DNA of 64,000 bases, taken from Thermoanaerobacter pseudethanolicus ATCC 33223 (GTDB lineage Bacteria; Bacillota; Thermoanaerobacteria; Thermoanaerobacterales; Thermoanaerobacteraceae). Positions within the stretch are counted from its first letter, which is position 1. Each line of letters begins with the position of its first letter. Positions 43,646-52,214 of this stretch are shown here, one piece after another. The position numbers and the translations under genes are program-made. The notes below the pieces were generated by a model, which saw nothing but the letters and a program-made list of their open reading frames with translations, was not told where the DNA came from and did not search any database. The stretch is from positions 124,001-188,000 of the forward strand of contig NC_010321.1 in NCBI RefSeq assembly GCF_000019085.1, read 5' to 3'.

Positions 43646-45557
43646 GTGCGCCCGGCATGGGCGATAGCTAGGCGGTGAAAGTCCGCTGTGGGCTTGGTAG
43701 TGGGAACCACTAGCCAAAAGCAAGGGTGTCCATCGTGAGGTGGAATCTGAAGGAAGCTTAAGGCAAAATCTCGGTCTGATGAACAAGAACCAGATAAGAG
43801 GCTGAATTGGGATGGATGAGTTTGCGTAACAAAACGAAGTCCAACACTACCCGAATCCCATACAGTAAATCTGGCAGATATATGAGATGAAAGTTATCGT
43901 TCTTACCCGGGGAGGTCTCAAGGACAAGTCACTAAAGTGAACTCTGAAGTGACAACCCATACAGTGATGTATGGTTGAACCTTGAGAAGTCAGCAGAGGT
44001 CATAGTACTTATCTAGTCATGAATAGATAAGGAAGGGCCGAACGTTAGGAGGTTTTGGAAATCTTATGGACTCGAAAGATATGCAGAGACTGCAGACAAC
44101 TCAACAAAGAGGCTATCCGTTGAATAGAGAAATGGAATTTCAAAAGACAACGGAAGTGCATAGTATATCATCGGCGTCAAAAGATAGAAGAAACGATGTA
44201 CAAAGATATACCAGCAAGATGCTTGAAATGATAGTAGAACGAGGAAACATGAGAGCAGCATACAAGCGCGTTGTTGCAAATAAAGGAAGCCATGGAGTCG
44301 ATGGGATGGAAGTAGATGAACTTCTACCGTATCTCAAAGAAAACTGGGCAACCATAAAACAACAACTGCTGGAGGGGAAATACAAACCACAACCAGTGCG
44401 AAGAGTAGAAATTTCCAAACCAGATGGAGGAGTAAGACTACTAGGAATACCTACAGCACTAGATAGGCTAATACAACAAGCAATAGCCCAAATACTAAAT
44501 AGAGTCTACAACCATACATTTTCTGATAGCAGTTATGGATTTAGACCAGGACGCAGTGCAAAAGACGCAATAAAAGCCGCAGAAGCATATATAAATGAAG
44601 GATATACATGGGTTGTAGATATGGACTTAGAAAAGTTCTTTGACAGAGTAAACCACGACATAATAATGTCCAAACTAGAAAAGCGGATAGGAGACAAAAG
44701 AGTACTAAAGTTAATAAGAAGATACTTAGAATCAGGAGTAATGATAAACGGAATCAAAGTATCAACAGAAGAAGGAACACCCCAAGGAGGGCCATTAAGT
44801 CCCCTATTAGCAAACATAATGTTGGACGAACTAGACAAAGAACTTGAAAAGAGAGGACACAAATTCTGTCGGTACGCAGATGACTGCAACATATATGTAA
44901 AAAGCAGGTCTGCAGGAAACAGAGTAATGAAGAGCATAAAGAAATTCATAGAAAGCAAATTAAAATTAAAAATCAATGAAGCAAAAAGTGCTGTAGATAG
45001 ACCATGGAGAAGAAAATTTCTTGGATTTTCATTCTACACAAAAGAAAACGAAGTAAGAATAAGAATCCATGAAAAATCCATCAAAAGGTTTAAGGAAAAA
45101 GTAAGAGAAATAACCAATCGGAACAAGGGAATAAGCATGGAAAACAGAATAAAAAGACTAAATCAAATAACAACAGGATGGGTCAACTATTTTGGATTAG
45201 CAGACGCGAAAAGCATAATGAAAACCCTTGACGAATGGATAAGGCGAAGACTAAGGGCATGTATATGGAAACAATGGAAGAAGATAAAAACGAAGCATGA
45301 TAACCTAGTAAAACTAGGAGTAGAAGAACAAAAAGCCTGGGAATACGCCAATACAAGGAAAGGCTACTGGAGAATATCCAATAGCCCAATCCTAAATAAG
45401 ACTCTTACAAATAAATACTTTGAAAGCATAGGTTATAAGAGTTTATCCCAAAGATATCTAATTGTACACAATTCCTAATGAACCGCCGTATACCGAACGG
45501 TACGTACGGTGGTGTGAGAGGACGCTGAATAAAATAATTATTCAGCTCCTACTCGAT
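43646..45557 (+). mobile_element. Group IIC intron, copy 2
   Basis: 1912 bp, same ends as copy 1 (GTGCG ... CTCGAT). The leader differs from copy 1 at a few places (e.g. CACTAAAGTGAACTC for CATGGGAGTAAAATC near 43930). It lies between a terminator and the -35 box of the fructose operon. Confidence 0.9.
44066..45478 (+). CDS. ltrA: Group II intron reverse transcriptase/maturase, copy 2
   Basis: 470 aa, intact. It differs from copy 1 near residues 39-46 and 59-60 (SKDRRNDV and NMRAAYKR for SEDGRNEV and NMEAAYKR). YADD and all RT and X-domain blocks are unchanged. Confidence 0.95.
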   Translation: MDSKDMQRLQTTQQRGYPLNREMEFQKTTEVHSISSASKDRRNDVQRYTSKMLEMIVERGNMRAAYKRVVANKGSHGVDGMEVDELLPYLKENWATIKQQLLEGKYKPQPVRRVEISKPDGGVRLLGIPTALDRLIQQAIAQILNRVYNHTFSDSSYGFRPGRSAKDAIKAAEAYINEGYTWVVDMDLEKFFDRVNHDIIMSKLEKRIGDKRVLKLIRRYLESGVMINGIKVSTEEGTPQGGPLSPLLANIMLDELDKELEKRGHKFCRYADDCNIYVKSRSAGNRVMKSIKKFIESKLKLKINEAKSAVDRPWRRKFLGFSFYTKENEVRIRIHEKSIKRFKEKVREITNRNKGISMENRIKRLNQITTGWVNYFGLADAKSIMKTLDEWIRRRLRACIWKQWKKIKTKHDNLVKLGVEEQKAWEYANTRKGYWRISNSPILNKTLTNKYFESIGYKSLSQRYLIVHNS

Positions 45558-45616
45558 TGACAAAATGAAAGTGATAATATATAATCATAAATAAGCAAAA
45601 ACAATCATAAATGAGC
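45557..45616 (+). promoter_or_regulatory. fru operon promoter with direct-repeat operators
   Basis: A full consensus promoter: TTGACA (45557-45562), 17 bp, TATAAT (45580-45585). The first T of the -35 box is the last base of the intron. Two direct repeats AATCATAAATAAGC (45583-45596) and AATCATAAATGAGC (45603-45616), 20 bp apart, cover the start region and are likely FruR operators. Confidence 0.75.
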
Positions 45617-45639
45617 GGAATAACATTGAATGGATGTGA

Positions 45640-46470
45640 ATGAATATGAGTATATCTGATAGGATGTTTGGTGAGGAGAGACGCTTAAAAATTGCGGAAA
45701 TTATAAGTAAGGATAAAAGTATCAGTGTTTCTGAGCTTAGCAAACTCTTTAATGTTTCTGAGTCAACAATAAGAAGAGATTTGCACGTACTGGAAGAAAA
45801 GGGTTTCATACAAAGGACTCACGGTGGCGCGATATTGAATGTTGGCACTCATTATGAGCCTGCATTTTTTGAAAAAGAAGATGTGGAACTAGAGGCAAAA
45901 AGGAAGATAGGTAAAATTGCTGCATCAATGATAGAAGAAGGAGATTCTATAATTTTAGATGCCGGTACGACTACTCTTGAGATTGCGCGAAATCTTAAAA
46001 ATACGAAACTTACTGTTGTCACTAATTCACCTCTTATTGCAATAGAGCTTTCAAAACACGAGGATATTGAGCTTATTGTGACAGGAGGTATACAGAGGTG
46101 GAGGACTAAGGCTTTAGTTGGTCCTATTGCTGAAATGGTAATAAGACAGTTTAAAGTGGATAAGGCTTTTATAGGCACAAATGCTATATCTTTTGAGGAT
46201 GGGCTTATGACTCCAGACTTAATTGAGGCCAATACAAAAAAGGCCATGTGTGATGTGTCAAGTGAAGTTTATATAGTAGCAGATCACACTAAATTTGGAA
46301 AGAAGTCTTTTGTTAAATTTGCAGATATAAAGGACATTACGGCAATAATAACAGATGATGAGATTGACTATGAGATAGTGAGAAAATATGAACAGGCAAA
46401 TATAGATATAGTAAGCTTTGGAAAGGATGAAAATAATGATAACGACGGTAACGGCGAATCCAGCAATTGA
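45640..46470 (+). CDS. fruR: DeoR-family repressor of the fructose operon
   Basis: 276 aa from ATG 45640; ATG 45646 is also open. The N-terminal DeoR helix-turn-helix contains ISVSELSKLFNVSESTIRRDLHVLEEKG (about 26-53) and THGGAIL. The C-terminal sugar-phosphate-sensing domain has DAGTTTLEIARNL near 107 and TPDLIEANTKKAM near 191. DeoR proteins of fru operons respond to fructose-1-phosphate. It is the first gene of fruR-fruK-IIA-IIBC; its 3' end overlaps fruK by about 35 bases. Confidence 0.88.
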   Translation: MNMSISDRMFGEERRLKIAEIISKDKSISVSELSKLFNVSESTIRRDLHVLEEKGFIQRTHGGAILNVGTHYEPAFFEKEDVELEAKRKIGKIAASMIEEGDSIILDAGTTTLEIARNLKNTKLTVVTNSPLIAIELSKHEDIELIVTGGIQRWRTKALVGPIAEMVIRQFKVDKAFIGTNAISFEDGLMTPDLIEANTKKAMCDVSSEVYIVADHTKFGKKSFVKFADIKDITAIITDDEIDYEIVRKYEQANIDIVSFGKDENNDNDGNGESSN

Positions 46471-47368
46471 CAGGACAATAATTGTTGAGGATTTGAAAAT
46501 TGGTTATGTAAATAGGGTAATTCGATCAAGAGTAGATGCTGGGGGAAAAGGTATAAATGTCGCTAAAAACCTTAAAAATTTTGGAGATGATGTTATTGCT
46601 CTTGGCTTTATAGGACCTAATGCTAAATATATAATCGATTGTTTAGAAGATGAAGGCATAAAAACTGACTTTGTGAAAATAAAAAATGAGACGAGGACAA
46701 ATATAAAGATTTCTGATATTTCAAGGATGGAAGTCACTGATTTGAATGAATATGGCCCATATGTAAGCGAAGAAGAAATAGAGCTACTTAAAAAAAGTAT
46801 ATTTAAATATGCTAAAGAGTCAAAAGTGCTTGTGCTTTCAGGAAGTTTACCACAAGGAGTGCCAAAGACTTTTTACAAAGACATAATTAGAGAAGTAAAA
46901 AGCGGTGATTTAAAAATAATTCTTGATGCTGACAAAGAAGCGCTTTTATACGGCATAGAAGAAAAGCCTTACATGATAAAGCCTAATGTGCAGGAGTTAG
47001 AAGATGTAGTAGGCAAAAAGCTTGAGAGTTTAGAAGAGGTTATTGAAGAAGGAAAAAAGCTGAAGGATTCAGGTATAGAAATAGTTGCGATTTCTATGGG
47101 AGGTCGCGGTAGTGTTGTGATAACAAAGGAAGGGATATATAGGGTAATGCCTGTAAAAGTTGAAGTAAAAGGGACAGTTGGAGCAGGAGATGCCTTTGTT
47201 GCAGGCTTTGCCCATGGAATATATAAAGGACTTCCGATTGAGGAGACAATAAAAATAGCAGCAGCTTTATCTACCTCCGTTGTCATGAAAGAAGGCACAA
47301 GAGCAGGCACTCTTGAGGAGGTAAATATATTAAAGGATAAGATTGGAATAGAGAGGATAGAAAGGTGA
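46436..47368 (+). CDS. fruK: 1-phosphofructokinase
   Basis: 310 aa PfkB-family kinase converting fructose-1-phosphate to fructose-1,6-bisphosphate. It opens ITTVTANPAIDRTI, with the sugar loop AGGKGINVAKNLK (about 34-46) and the C-terminal GTVGAGDAFVAGFAHG containing the catalytic Asp (near 250). Start chosen at ATG 46436 because AAAGGATG lies just upstream; ATG 46427 and TTG 46418 are alternatives. The gene lies partly within the end of fruR, a sign of translational coupling. Confidence 0.93.
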   Translation: MITTVTANPAIDRTIIVEDLKIGYVNRVIRSRVDAGGKGINVAKNLKNFGDDVIALGFIGPNAKYIIDCLEDEGIKTDFVKIKNETRTNIKISDISRMEVTDLNEYGPYVSEEEIELLKKSIFKYAKESKVLVLSGSLPQGVPKTFYKDIIREVKSGDLKIILDADKEALLYGIEEKPYMIKPNVQELEDVVGKKLESLEEVIEEGKKLKDSGIEIVAISMGGRGSVVITKEGIYRVMPVKVEVKGTVGAGDAFVAGFAHGIYKGLPIEETIKIAAALSTSVVMKEGTRAGTLEEVNILKDKIGIERIER

Positions 47369-47373
47369 GGGAA

Positions 47374-47820
47374 ATGGAAATAAAAGATGTATTGAACGAA
47401 AAAATGATGGTTTTTGACCTAAAGGCAAAGGACAAAAATGGAGTGTTGGAAGAGTTAGTAAGTGTTTTAAAAGAAAATGGAGTTGTAGATGATGAAGAAG
47501 GCTTTTTAGAAGTGGTGAAAAGAAGAGAAGAAGAGTTTTCTACAGGTATAGGTTATGGGGTTGCAATACCTCATGGCAAAAGCAGTCTTGTGAAAAAGCC
47601 AGCAATAGTATTTGGTAAGTCTCGCCAAGGAATAGACTATAACTCAATGGATGGCAAACCTGCCCATTTATTTTTCTTAATTGCTGTGCCAGACAACTCT
47701 GATGAGTTACATCTTAAAGTTTTGGCTGAGCTTTCAAGGTCTTTAATGCATAAGGAGGTGAGAGAAGAGTTAGAAAAAGCTTTGACACCTGAGGAAGTCA
47801 TAAACGCTTTTAATAAGTAA
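47374..47820 (+). CDS. PTS fructose transporter subunit IIA
   Basis: 148 aa. Phosphorylated by HPr on H67 in GVAIPHGKS and passes phosphate to the IIB domain of the next gene. Start ATG 47374; a GTG at 47365 overlaps the fruK stop and would sit on the AAGGTGAGG site. The IIA is a separate protein here, whereas many fructose systems fuse it to IIBC. Confidence 0.92.
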   Translation: MEIKDVLNEKMMVFDLKAKDKNGVLEELVSVLKENGVVDDEEGFLEVVKRREEEFSTGIGYGVAIPHGKSSLVKKPAIVFGKSRQGIDYNSMDGKPAHLFFLIAVPDNSDELHLKVLAELSRSLMHKEVREELEKALTPEEVINAFNK

Positions 47821-47843
47821 ATTTTTAAGAGAGGGGATTAATT

Positions 47844-49202
47844 ATGAAAAAGGTAGTTGCTGTTACAGCCTGCCCTACAGGTATTGCTCATACCTATATG
47901 GCGGCGGAAAATCTTCAGATGGCAGCCAAAGAAATGGGAGTAGACATAAAGGTAGAGACTCAAGGGTCAATAGGTGCAGAAAACCAGCTTACTGAAGAAG
48001 ATATAAAAGCTGCTGATGCTGTCATAATAGCAGCTGCGACAAAAGTTGATAAATCAAGATTTGCCGGTAAACCTGTACTTGAGGTACCAGTTGAAGATGC
48101 TATAAAGGATGCAAAAGGACTTATTGAAAAGGCTCTTAAGATGGAAAAGCCAAAAGATTATGTAGAAAAGGTAGAAGAAATTCATAAAGAAAGGTCAGCG
48201 CAAAGGACAGGTGCCTACAAACACCTTATGACAGGTGTTTCCTACATGATACCTTTTGTAGTTGCAGGTGGTATTTTAATTGCACTTTCCTTTTTCTGGG
48301 GATATAAAGCCTTTGAGGTAGAAGGAACTCTTCCTTGGGCTTTGATGAAAATTGGCGGTGGTTCAGCTTTTGCATTGATGGTGCCGATTTTGTCTGGCTA
48401 TATAGCATTTTCTATTGCAGATAGGCCTGGTCTTGTTCCCGGCATGGTAGGCGGTATGCTGGCAGTATCCACTGGGGCAGGATTTTTAGGCGGTATCATT
48501 TCAGGATTTTTGGCAGGATATACGATAGTTTATCTGAAAAGGTTAATAAAGCTTCCTAAAACATTAGAAGGTTTAATGCCAATACTCATATTGCCGGTAT
48601 TATCGACTTTAATAGTAGGACTTTTAATGATATATGTAATTGGTTCTCCAATGAAAGCCATAATGACATCTTTGACTGACTGGCTTACTGGGATGAGTTC
48701 TACAAATGCAGTGATTTTTGGAGCAATATTGGGACTTATGATGGCTTTTGATATGGGTGGTCCTGTAAACAAGACAGCTTATACTTTTGCAACAGGTCTT
48801 TTAGCATCAAATGTTTTTGCTCCAATGGCAGCGGTCATGGCAGCTGGTATGACTCCTCCACTTGGACTTGCACTTGCAACTGCTCTTTTCAAGAATAGAT
48901 TTACAAAGGAAGAGATAGAAGCGGGTAAAGCGGCATGGGTTTTGGGAGCTTCGTTTATAACAGAAGGTGCTATACCATTTGCAGCAGCAGACCCCTTCAG
49001 GGTAATACCTTCAATAATGGTGGGCTCTGCTGTGACAGGTGCTCTTTCAATGCTTTTCCACATTGAATTAAGAGCTCCTCATGGAGGAATATTTGTAATA
49101 CCGATAGCTGTGTCAAATCCTCTTCTTTACATTGGAGTAATAGCAGTTGGTACAGTAGTTACTGCATTAATGGTAGCGCTTCTTAAGAAAAAAGTAGAAT
49201 AA
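47844..49202 (+). CDS. fruA: PTS fructose transporter subunit IIBC
   Basis: 452 aa membrane protein that imports and phosphorylates fructose. The IIB domain (1-100) has the phosphocysteine C10 in [15 protein letters not shown], then a linker. The IIC domain (about 120-450) has about eight to ten hydrophobic helices and [12 protein letters not shown] near 297. AGAGGGG precedes the ATG. It is the last gene of the operon, with a terminator directly behind. With fruK it gives a complete route from external fructose to fructose-1,6-bisphosphate. Confidence 0.93.
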   Translation: MKKVVAVTACPTGIAHTYMAAENLQMAAKEMGVDIKVETQGSIGAENQLTEEDIKAADAVIIAAATKVDKSRFAGKPVLEVPVEDAIKDAKGLIEKALKMEKPKDYVEKVEEIHKERSAQRTGAYKHLMTGVSYMIPFVVAGGILIALSFFWGYKAFEVEGTLPWALMKIGGGSAFALMVPILSGYIAFSIADRPGLVPGMVGGMLAVSTGAGFLGGIISGFLAGYTIVYLKRLIKLPKTLEGLMPILILPVLSTLIVGLLMIYVIGSPMKAIMTSLTDWLTGMSSTNAVIFGAILGLMMAFDMGGPVNKTAYTFATGLLASNVFAPMAAVMAAGMTPPLGLALATALFKNRFTKEEIEAGKAAWVLGASFITEGAIPFAAADPFRVIPSIMVGSAVTGALSMLFHIELRAPHGGIFVIPIAVSNPLLYIGVIAVGTVVTALMVALLKKKVE

Positions 49203-49206
49203 AAAA

Positions 49207-49233
49207 GGAAGGCTGTTGCCTTCCAGTTTTTTA
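49207..49233. terminator. Terminator between fruA and the RHH gene
   Basis: GGAAGGC/GCCTTCC seven-pair stem and T6, flanked by A6 upstream, so it can serve both converging units. Confidence 0.85.
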
Positions 49234-49542
49234 TTTGCTAAAAGGATTTTGCACCTTTACTTTGCCAGAGTACTGACCTGAATTTAGGTCTCTATACAAA
49301 TCTTCTCTGCTCCAGGTAAGTTCGCCTTCCGTACCCAAGTTAAAACCTTTTTCTAATATATGGCGTGACTTGGCTTTGTCATATGAATTTTCTTTTCTTA
49401 CAATTTCCTCAAGAGTTTCTGTTAAAAGGCTAGATACTGATGTTTGTCTATCTATAGCTATATGTTTTATCTTTTGTAATAAACCCTTAGGCAAAGATAA
49501 TGTGATATTTTGCATCTCCACTTTTTGCTTACCTTTGTTCAT
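49231..49542 (-). CDS. Ribbon-helix-helix (CopG-like) DNA-binding protein
   Basis: 103 aa. NITLSLPKGLLQKIKHIAIDRQTSVSSLLTETLEEIV (about 12-48) is a ribbon-helix-helix domain, followed by a 50-residue tail typical of type II antitoxins (GTEGELTWSREDLYRDLN). It starts two bases after the hsp20 stop on the minus strand, so the two are one operon. No toxin gene adjoins; to the left is the terminator and fruA. It is either an orphan antitoxin or a regulator of the heat-shock unit. Confidence 0.7.
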   Translation of the reverse strand: MNKGKQKVEMQNITLSLPKGLLQKIKHIAIDRQTSVSSLLTETLEEIVRKENSYDKAKSRHILEKGFNLGTEGELTWSREDLYRDLNSGQYSGKVKVQNPFSK

Positions 49543-49543
49543 A

Positions 49544-49981
49544 TTATTCTATATCTATTTTTCTTCCCTTTGGTTTGCTTGGATGTAATTTTGGCATTGT
49601 GATTTTGAGAATGCCGTTTTCAAATTTAGCAGTAGTTCTTTCAGGGTCTACTTCTGCGGGTAATTCTATTCTTCTGGCAAAACTTCCGTAATATCTTTCT
49701 CTCATGTAATAATTTTTATCTTCTCTTTCTTCATCTACTGTGGTTTGCCCTTTTATTTCCAGTATATTGTCATAGACATTTATTTCAATGTCTTTTTTGT
49801 CAACGCCCGGTAGTTCAGCTGTTGCCACTATTTCTGTTTCAGATTCGGTGATGTCCACTCTTGGCCGAGAAAATAGACCTGAAATAGATGGGAAATTCAC
49901 ATCAAAAATGCTTGGCAAATTTCTAATATTGAAATCGAAGGGCCAATCCCACCAGTCGCGTCCTCGTCTCATAAGGCTCAT
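49544..49981 (-). CDS. Hsp20/alpha-crystallin family small heat shock protein
   Basis: 145 aa ATP-independent chaperone. N-terminal region (1-40) with WDWPFDFNIRNLPSIFDVNFP; alpha-crystallin domain (about 41-135) with VDITESETEIVATAELPGVDKKDIEI and the A-x-x-x-n-G-i-L signature ATAKFENGILKITMPK. The C-terminal tail after it holds only a short I-x-I-like KIDIE. Size is standard. GGAGGTGATGTAA precedes the ATG. No CIRCE element was found upstream. Divergent from the CPBP protease gene. Confidence 0.93.
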   Translation of the reverse strand: MSLMRRGRDWWDWPFDFNIRNLPSIFDVNFPSISGLFSRPRVDITESETEIVATAELPGVDKKDIEINVYDNILEIKGQTTVDEEREDKNYYMRERYYGSFARRIELPAEVDPERTTAKFENGILKITMPKLHPSKPKGRKIDIE

Positions 49982-50144
49982 TTACATCACCTCCATATTT
50001 TTCTATTATTTATTATATCACATTAATTGAAATTTTCAATTATTAGGTTTCACAAAATCCTCACATTTAATTCTTACTTTTTTATTCTTTTTATGTTAAA
50101 ATCTATAAGGGTGAAATTGACGATGTAAAAAAGGAAGTGATTAG

Positions 50145-51053
50145 ATGCGACCAGATGAAAAAGATGTAAGTAAGTTGTACTTTTTTGTCATGTTACTTTT
50201 CATAACAGTGGGATATTTGGTGCAAAAGGCTTCTTTATATATAGGTATACTCATCACAGAATTTTTTCTTGTTTTACTGCCTGTTATTCTTTATCTTTTT
50301 TTAAAAAAATATGATGTAAAATATGTTTTAAGGTTAAATCCTATAAAAGGGGATAAAGTTTTTTTAGTGATAATAATAGCTATTTTAGGCTGGATAGTAT
50401 CGGGTTTTTTTGCACTTTTGACAAATTATTTTCTATCTAAATTGGGTAAAATTCCTGTCATGCAAATGCCTGCAGCTTCCAATATACAAGAACTTTTTAT
50501 GCAAATTTTAATATTTGGAGCTGTAGCTGCCTGTAGTGAAGAAATATTTATGCGGGGACTTGTTATGAGAAGTTTTGAAATGAGGGGTTCTATAAAGAGT
50601 ATTTTTATAACCGCTATATTCTTTGCAATGCTTCATTTAAATGTACAAAATTTTTTAAGTATACTTTTTCTCGGTAGTTTATTAGGATATGTAGTGTATA
50701 GAACTAATTCCATATATGCGGGAATGATAGGCCATTTTACAAATAACACTATTTCTGTGTTGTTATCATATTTTGTAGCACAACAAAACTTAGGAAAAGC
50801 AACTCCATTACAACAAGTAAATATTCCATTTATTGTAGTCGTTGGTTATGGGATTTTTGCATTGTTTGCTTCTGTTCTTTTGTATGTGCTATTGAGATAT
50901 TTGAAGAAAATAACTGACCCATATATTATACGCGGTACTACAACAGTAAAAGAAGATTTACACATTTTCTTATATTGGCCTGTGCTTTTGTCAGTTTTAG
51001 TGTTTGTATATAGGATCAGTTGGGAAATATTAAAGATAGCAGGAGTTATATAA
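50145..51053 (+). CDS. CPBP-family intramembrane protease
   Basis: 302 aa with about eight membrane segments. The abortive-infection/CAAX signature is complete: EEIFMRGLVMRSFE near 135 (EExxxR), FFAMLHLNVQNF near 165 (FxxxH) and HFTNNTI near 199 (HxxxN). These glutamyl intramembrane proteases act on membrane peptides. The partner is unknown and no bacteriocin gene adjoins. A GGAAGTGATT site precedes the ATG. Confidence 0.88.
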   Translation: MRPDEKDVSKLYFFVMLLFITVGYLVQKASLYIGILITEFFLVLLPVILYLFLKKYDVKYVLRLNPIKGDKVFLVIIIAILGWIVSGFFALLTNYFLSKLGKIPVMQMPAASNIQELFMQILIFGAVAACSEEIFMRGLVMRSFEMRGSIKSIFITAIFFAMLHLNVQNFLSILFLGSLLGYVVYRTNSIYAGMIGHFTNNTISVLLSYFVAQQNLGKATPLQQVNIPFIVVVGYGIFALFASVLLYVLLRYLKKITDPYIIRGTTTVKEDLHIFLYWPVLLSVLVFVYRISWEILKIAGVI

Positions 51054-51088
51054 AAGTGTACACTGCATGTTTAAAAAAATGAAAAGTG

Positions 51089-51146
51089 TTGACGTAAATA
51101 AAAGAATAGGATAGAATAATAAATAGAAGAGATGCAATCGGTTTCA
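51089..51146 (+). promoter_or_regulatory. Promoter and LacI/cre-type operator upstream of the LacI gene
   Basis: TTGACG (51089-51094), 17 bp, TAGAAT (51112-51117). TGCAATCGGTTTCA (51133-51146) matches the cre/LacI-family operator TGWAANCGNTNWCA at 13 of 14 positions. It lies downstream of the start, suggesting autoregulation or CcpA repression. Confidence 0.65.
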
Positions 51147-51165
51147 TTTTGAAGGTGGTGGTATA

Positions 51166-52179
51166 ATGAATGTAACGATTAAAGATGTGGCCAAAAGGGC
51201 AAATGTTGCTCCTTCTACTGTATCGAGGGTTATTGCTGATAATCCTCGTATAAGCAAAGAGACAAAAGAGAGAGTTTGGAAGGCGATGGAGGAATTGGGG
51301 TATTATCCAAATGCCATTGCCAGAAGCCTTGCAAGTAAAGTGACAAATACATTAGGGCTTATAATGCCTCGCTCTACAGAGGAAGCTTTTTCAAATCCCT
51401 TTTTCCCAGAAGTGATGAGAGGAATAAGTGTTGTTGCCCACAGAGAAAAATATGATTTGCTTTTATCAACATCTGGGAATCAAGAAGAGGAAAAAGAAGC
51501 GGTTATAAATATGGTAAAAGGCAAACGAGTTGATGGAATAATTCTTTTATCTTCCCGTACAACCGATGAGCTTATACCTTGGTTAAGAGATGAAAAATTT
51601 CCTTTTGTTGTTATAGGTAAGCCTTTAGACGCCAAGGGTGTGTATTGGGTTGACAATGACAATATAGGGGCTTCTAAGCTTGCTACTAATTACCTTATTA
51701 AACATGGGCATAGAGAAATTGCTTTTATAAGTGGTTCATTGGAATATGTAGTGAGTTTAGATAGGTTAGATGGTTATAAACTTGCCCTTGAGGAAAATGG
51801 AATACCTTTTAAGAGAGAGTTGGTGGAACAAGACGAGTTTTCAGAAGACGGTGGATACAGGGCGATGATGAGAATATTAGAAAGAGAAAAACCTACTGCA
51901 GTTGTGGTTACTGATGATGTTATGGCATTTGGTGTTATAAGGGCTGCAATAGATAAAGGATATAGAGTTCCTGAGGATATATCAATAGTAGGGTTTAACA
52001 ACATTCCCTTGTCAGCTTTTGCAAACCCACCCCTTACGACAATAGATATTTCTACATTTGATTTGGGAATTAAGTCTGCAGAACTTTTGATTGCAAGGTT
52101 AAAGCAAAAGGATGTAGACACAGACCACATCATTGTGCCTGTAAAGCTTGTGGAGAGGAAATCTTGTGTTGCAAGATGA
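51166..52179 (+). CDS. LacI-family regulator, MalR-like
   Basis: 337 aa. LacI helix-turn-helix TIKDVAKRANVAPSTVSRVIADNPRIS (4-30) and hinge helix NAIARSLAS. Periplasmic-binding-protein-like sensor domain from about 60, with FFPEVMRGI, GKRVDGIIL, RLDGYKLALEENG and PPLTTIDI. The sequence resembles maltose-operon regulators of Gram-positives as I recall. No sugar genes adjoin, so the regulon is distant. RBS AAGGTGGTGG. Confidence 0.85.
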   Translation: MNVTIKDVAKRANVAPSTVSRVIADNPRISKETKERVWKAMEELGYYPNAIARSLASKVTNTLGLIMPRSTEEAFSNPFFPEVMRGISVVAHREKYDLLLSTSGNQEEEKEAVINMVKGKRVDGIILLSSRTTDELIPWLRDEKFPFVVIGKPLDAKGVYWVDNDNIGASKLATNYLIKHGHREIAFISGSLEYVVSLDRLDGYKLALEENGIPFKRELVEQDEFSEDGGYRAMMRILEREKPTAVVVTDDVMAFGVIRAAIDKGYRVPEDISIVGFNNIPLSAFANPPLTTIDISTFDLGIKSAELLIARLKQKDVDTDHIIVPVKLVERKSCVAR

Positions 52180-52214
52180 AAAGCTGTAGGGTTTACATTC
52201 CTACAGCTTTTTTA
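52179..52214. terminator. Bidirectional terminator between the LacI gene and murC
   Basis: AAAAGCTGTAGG/CCTACAGCTTTT twelve-pair stem with a nine-base loop and T6. The converging murC ends at 52193 inside it. Confidence 0.9.
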
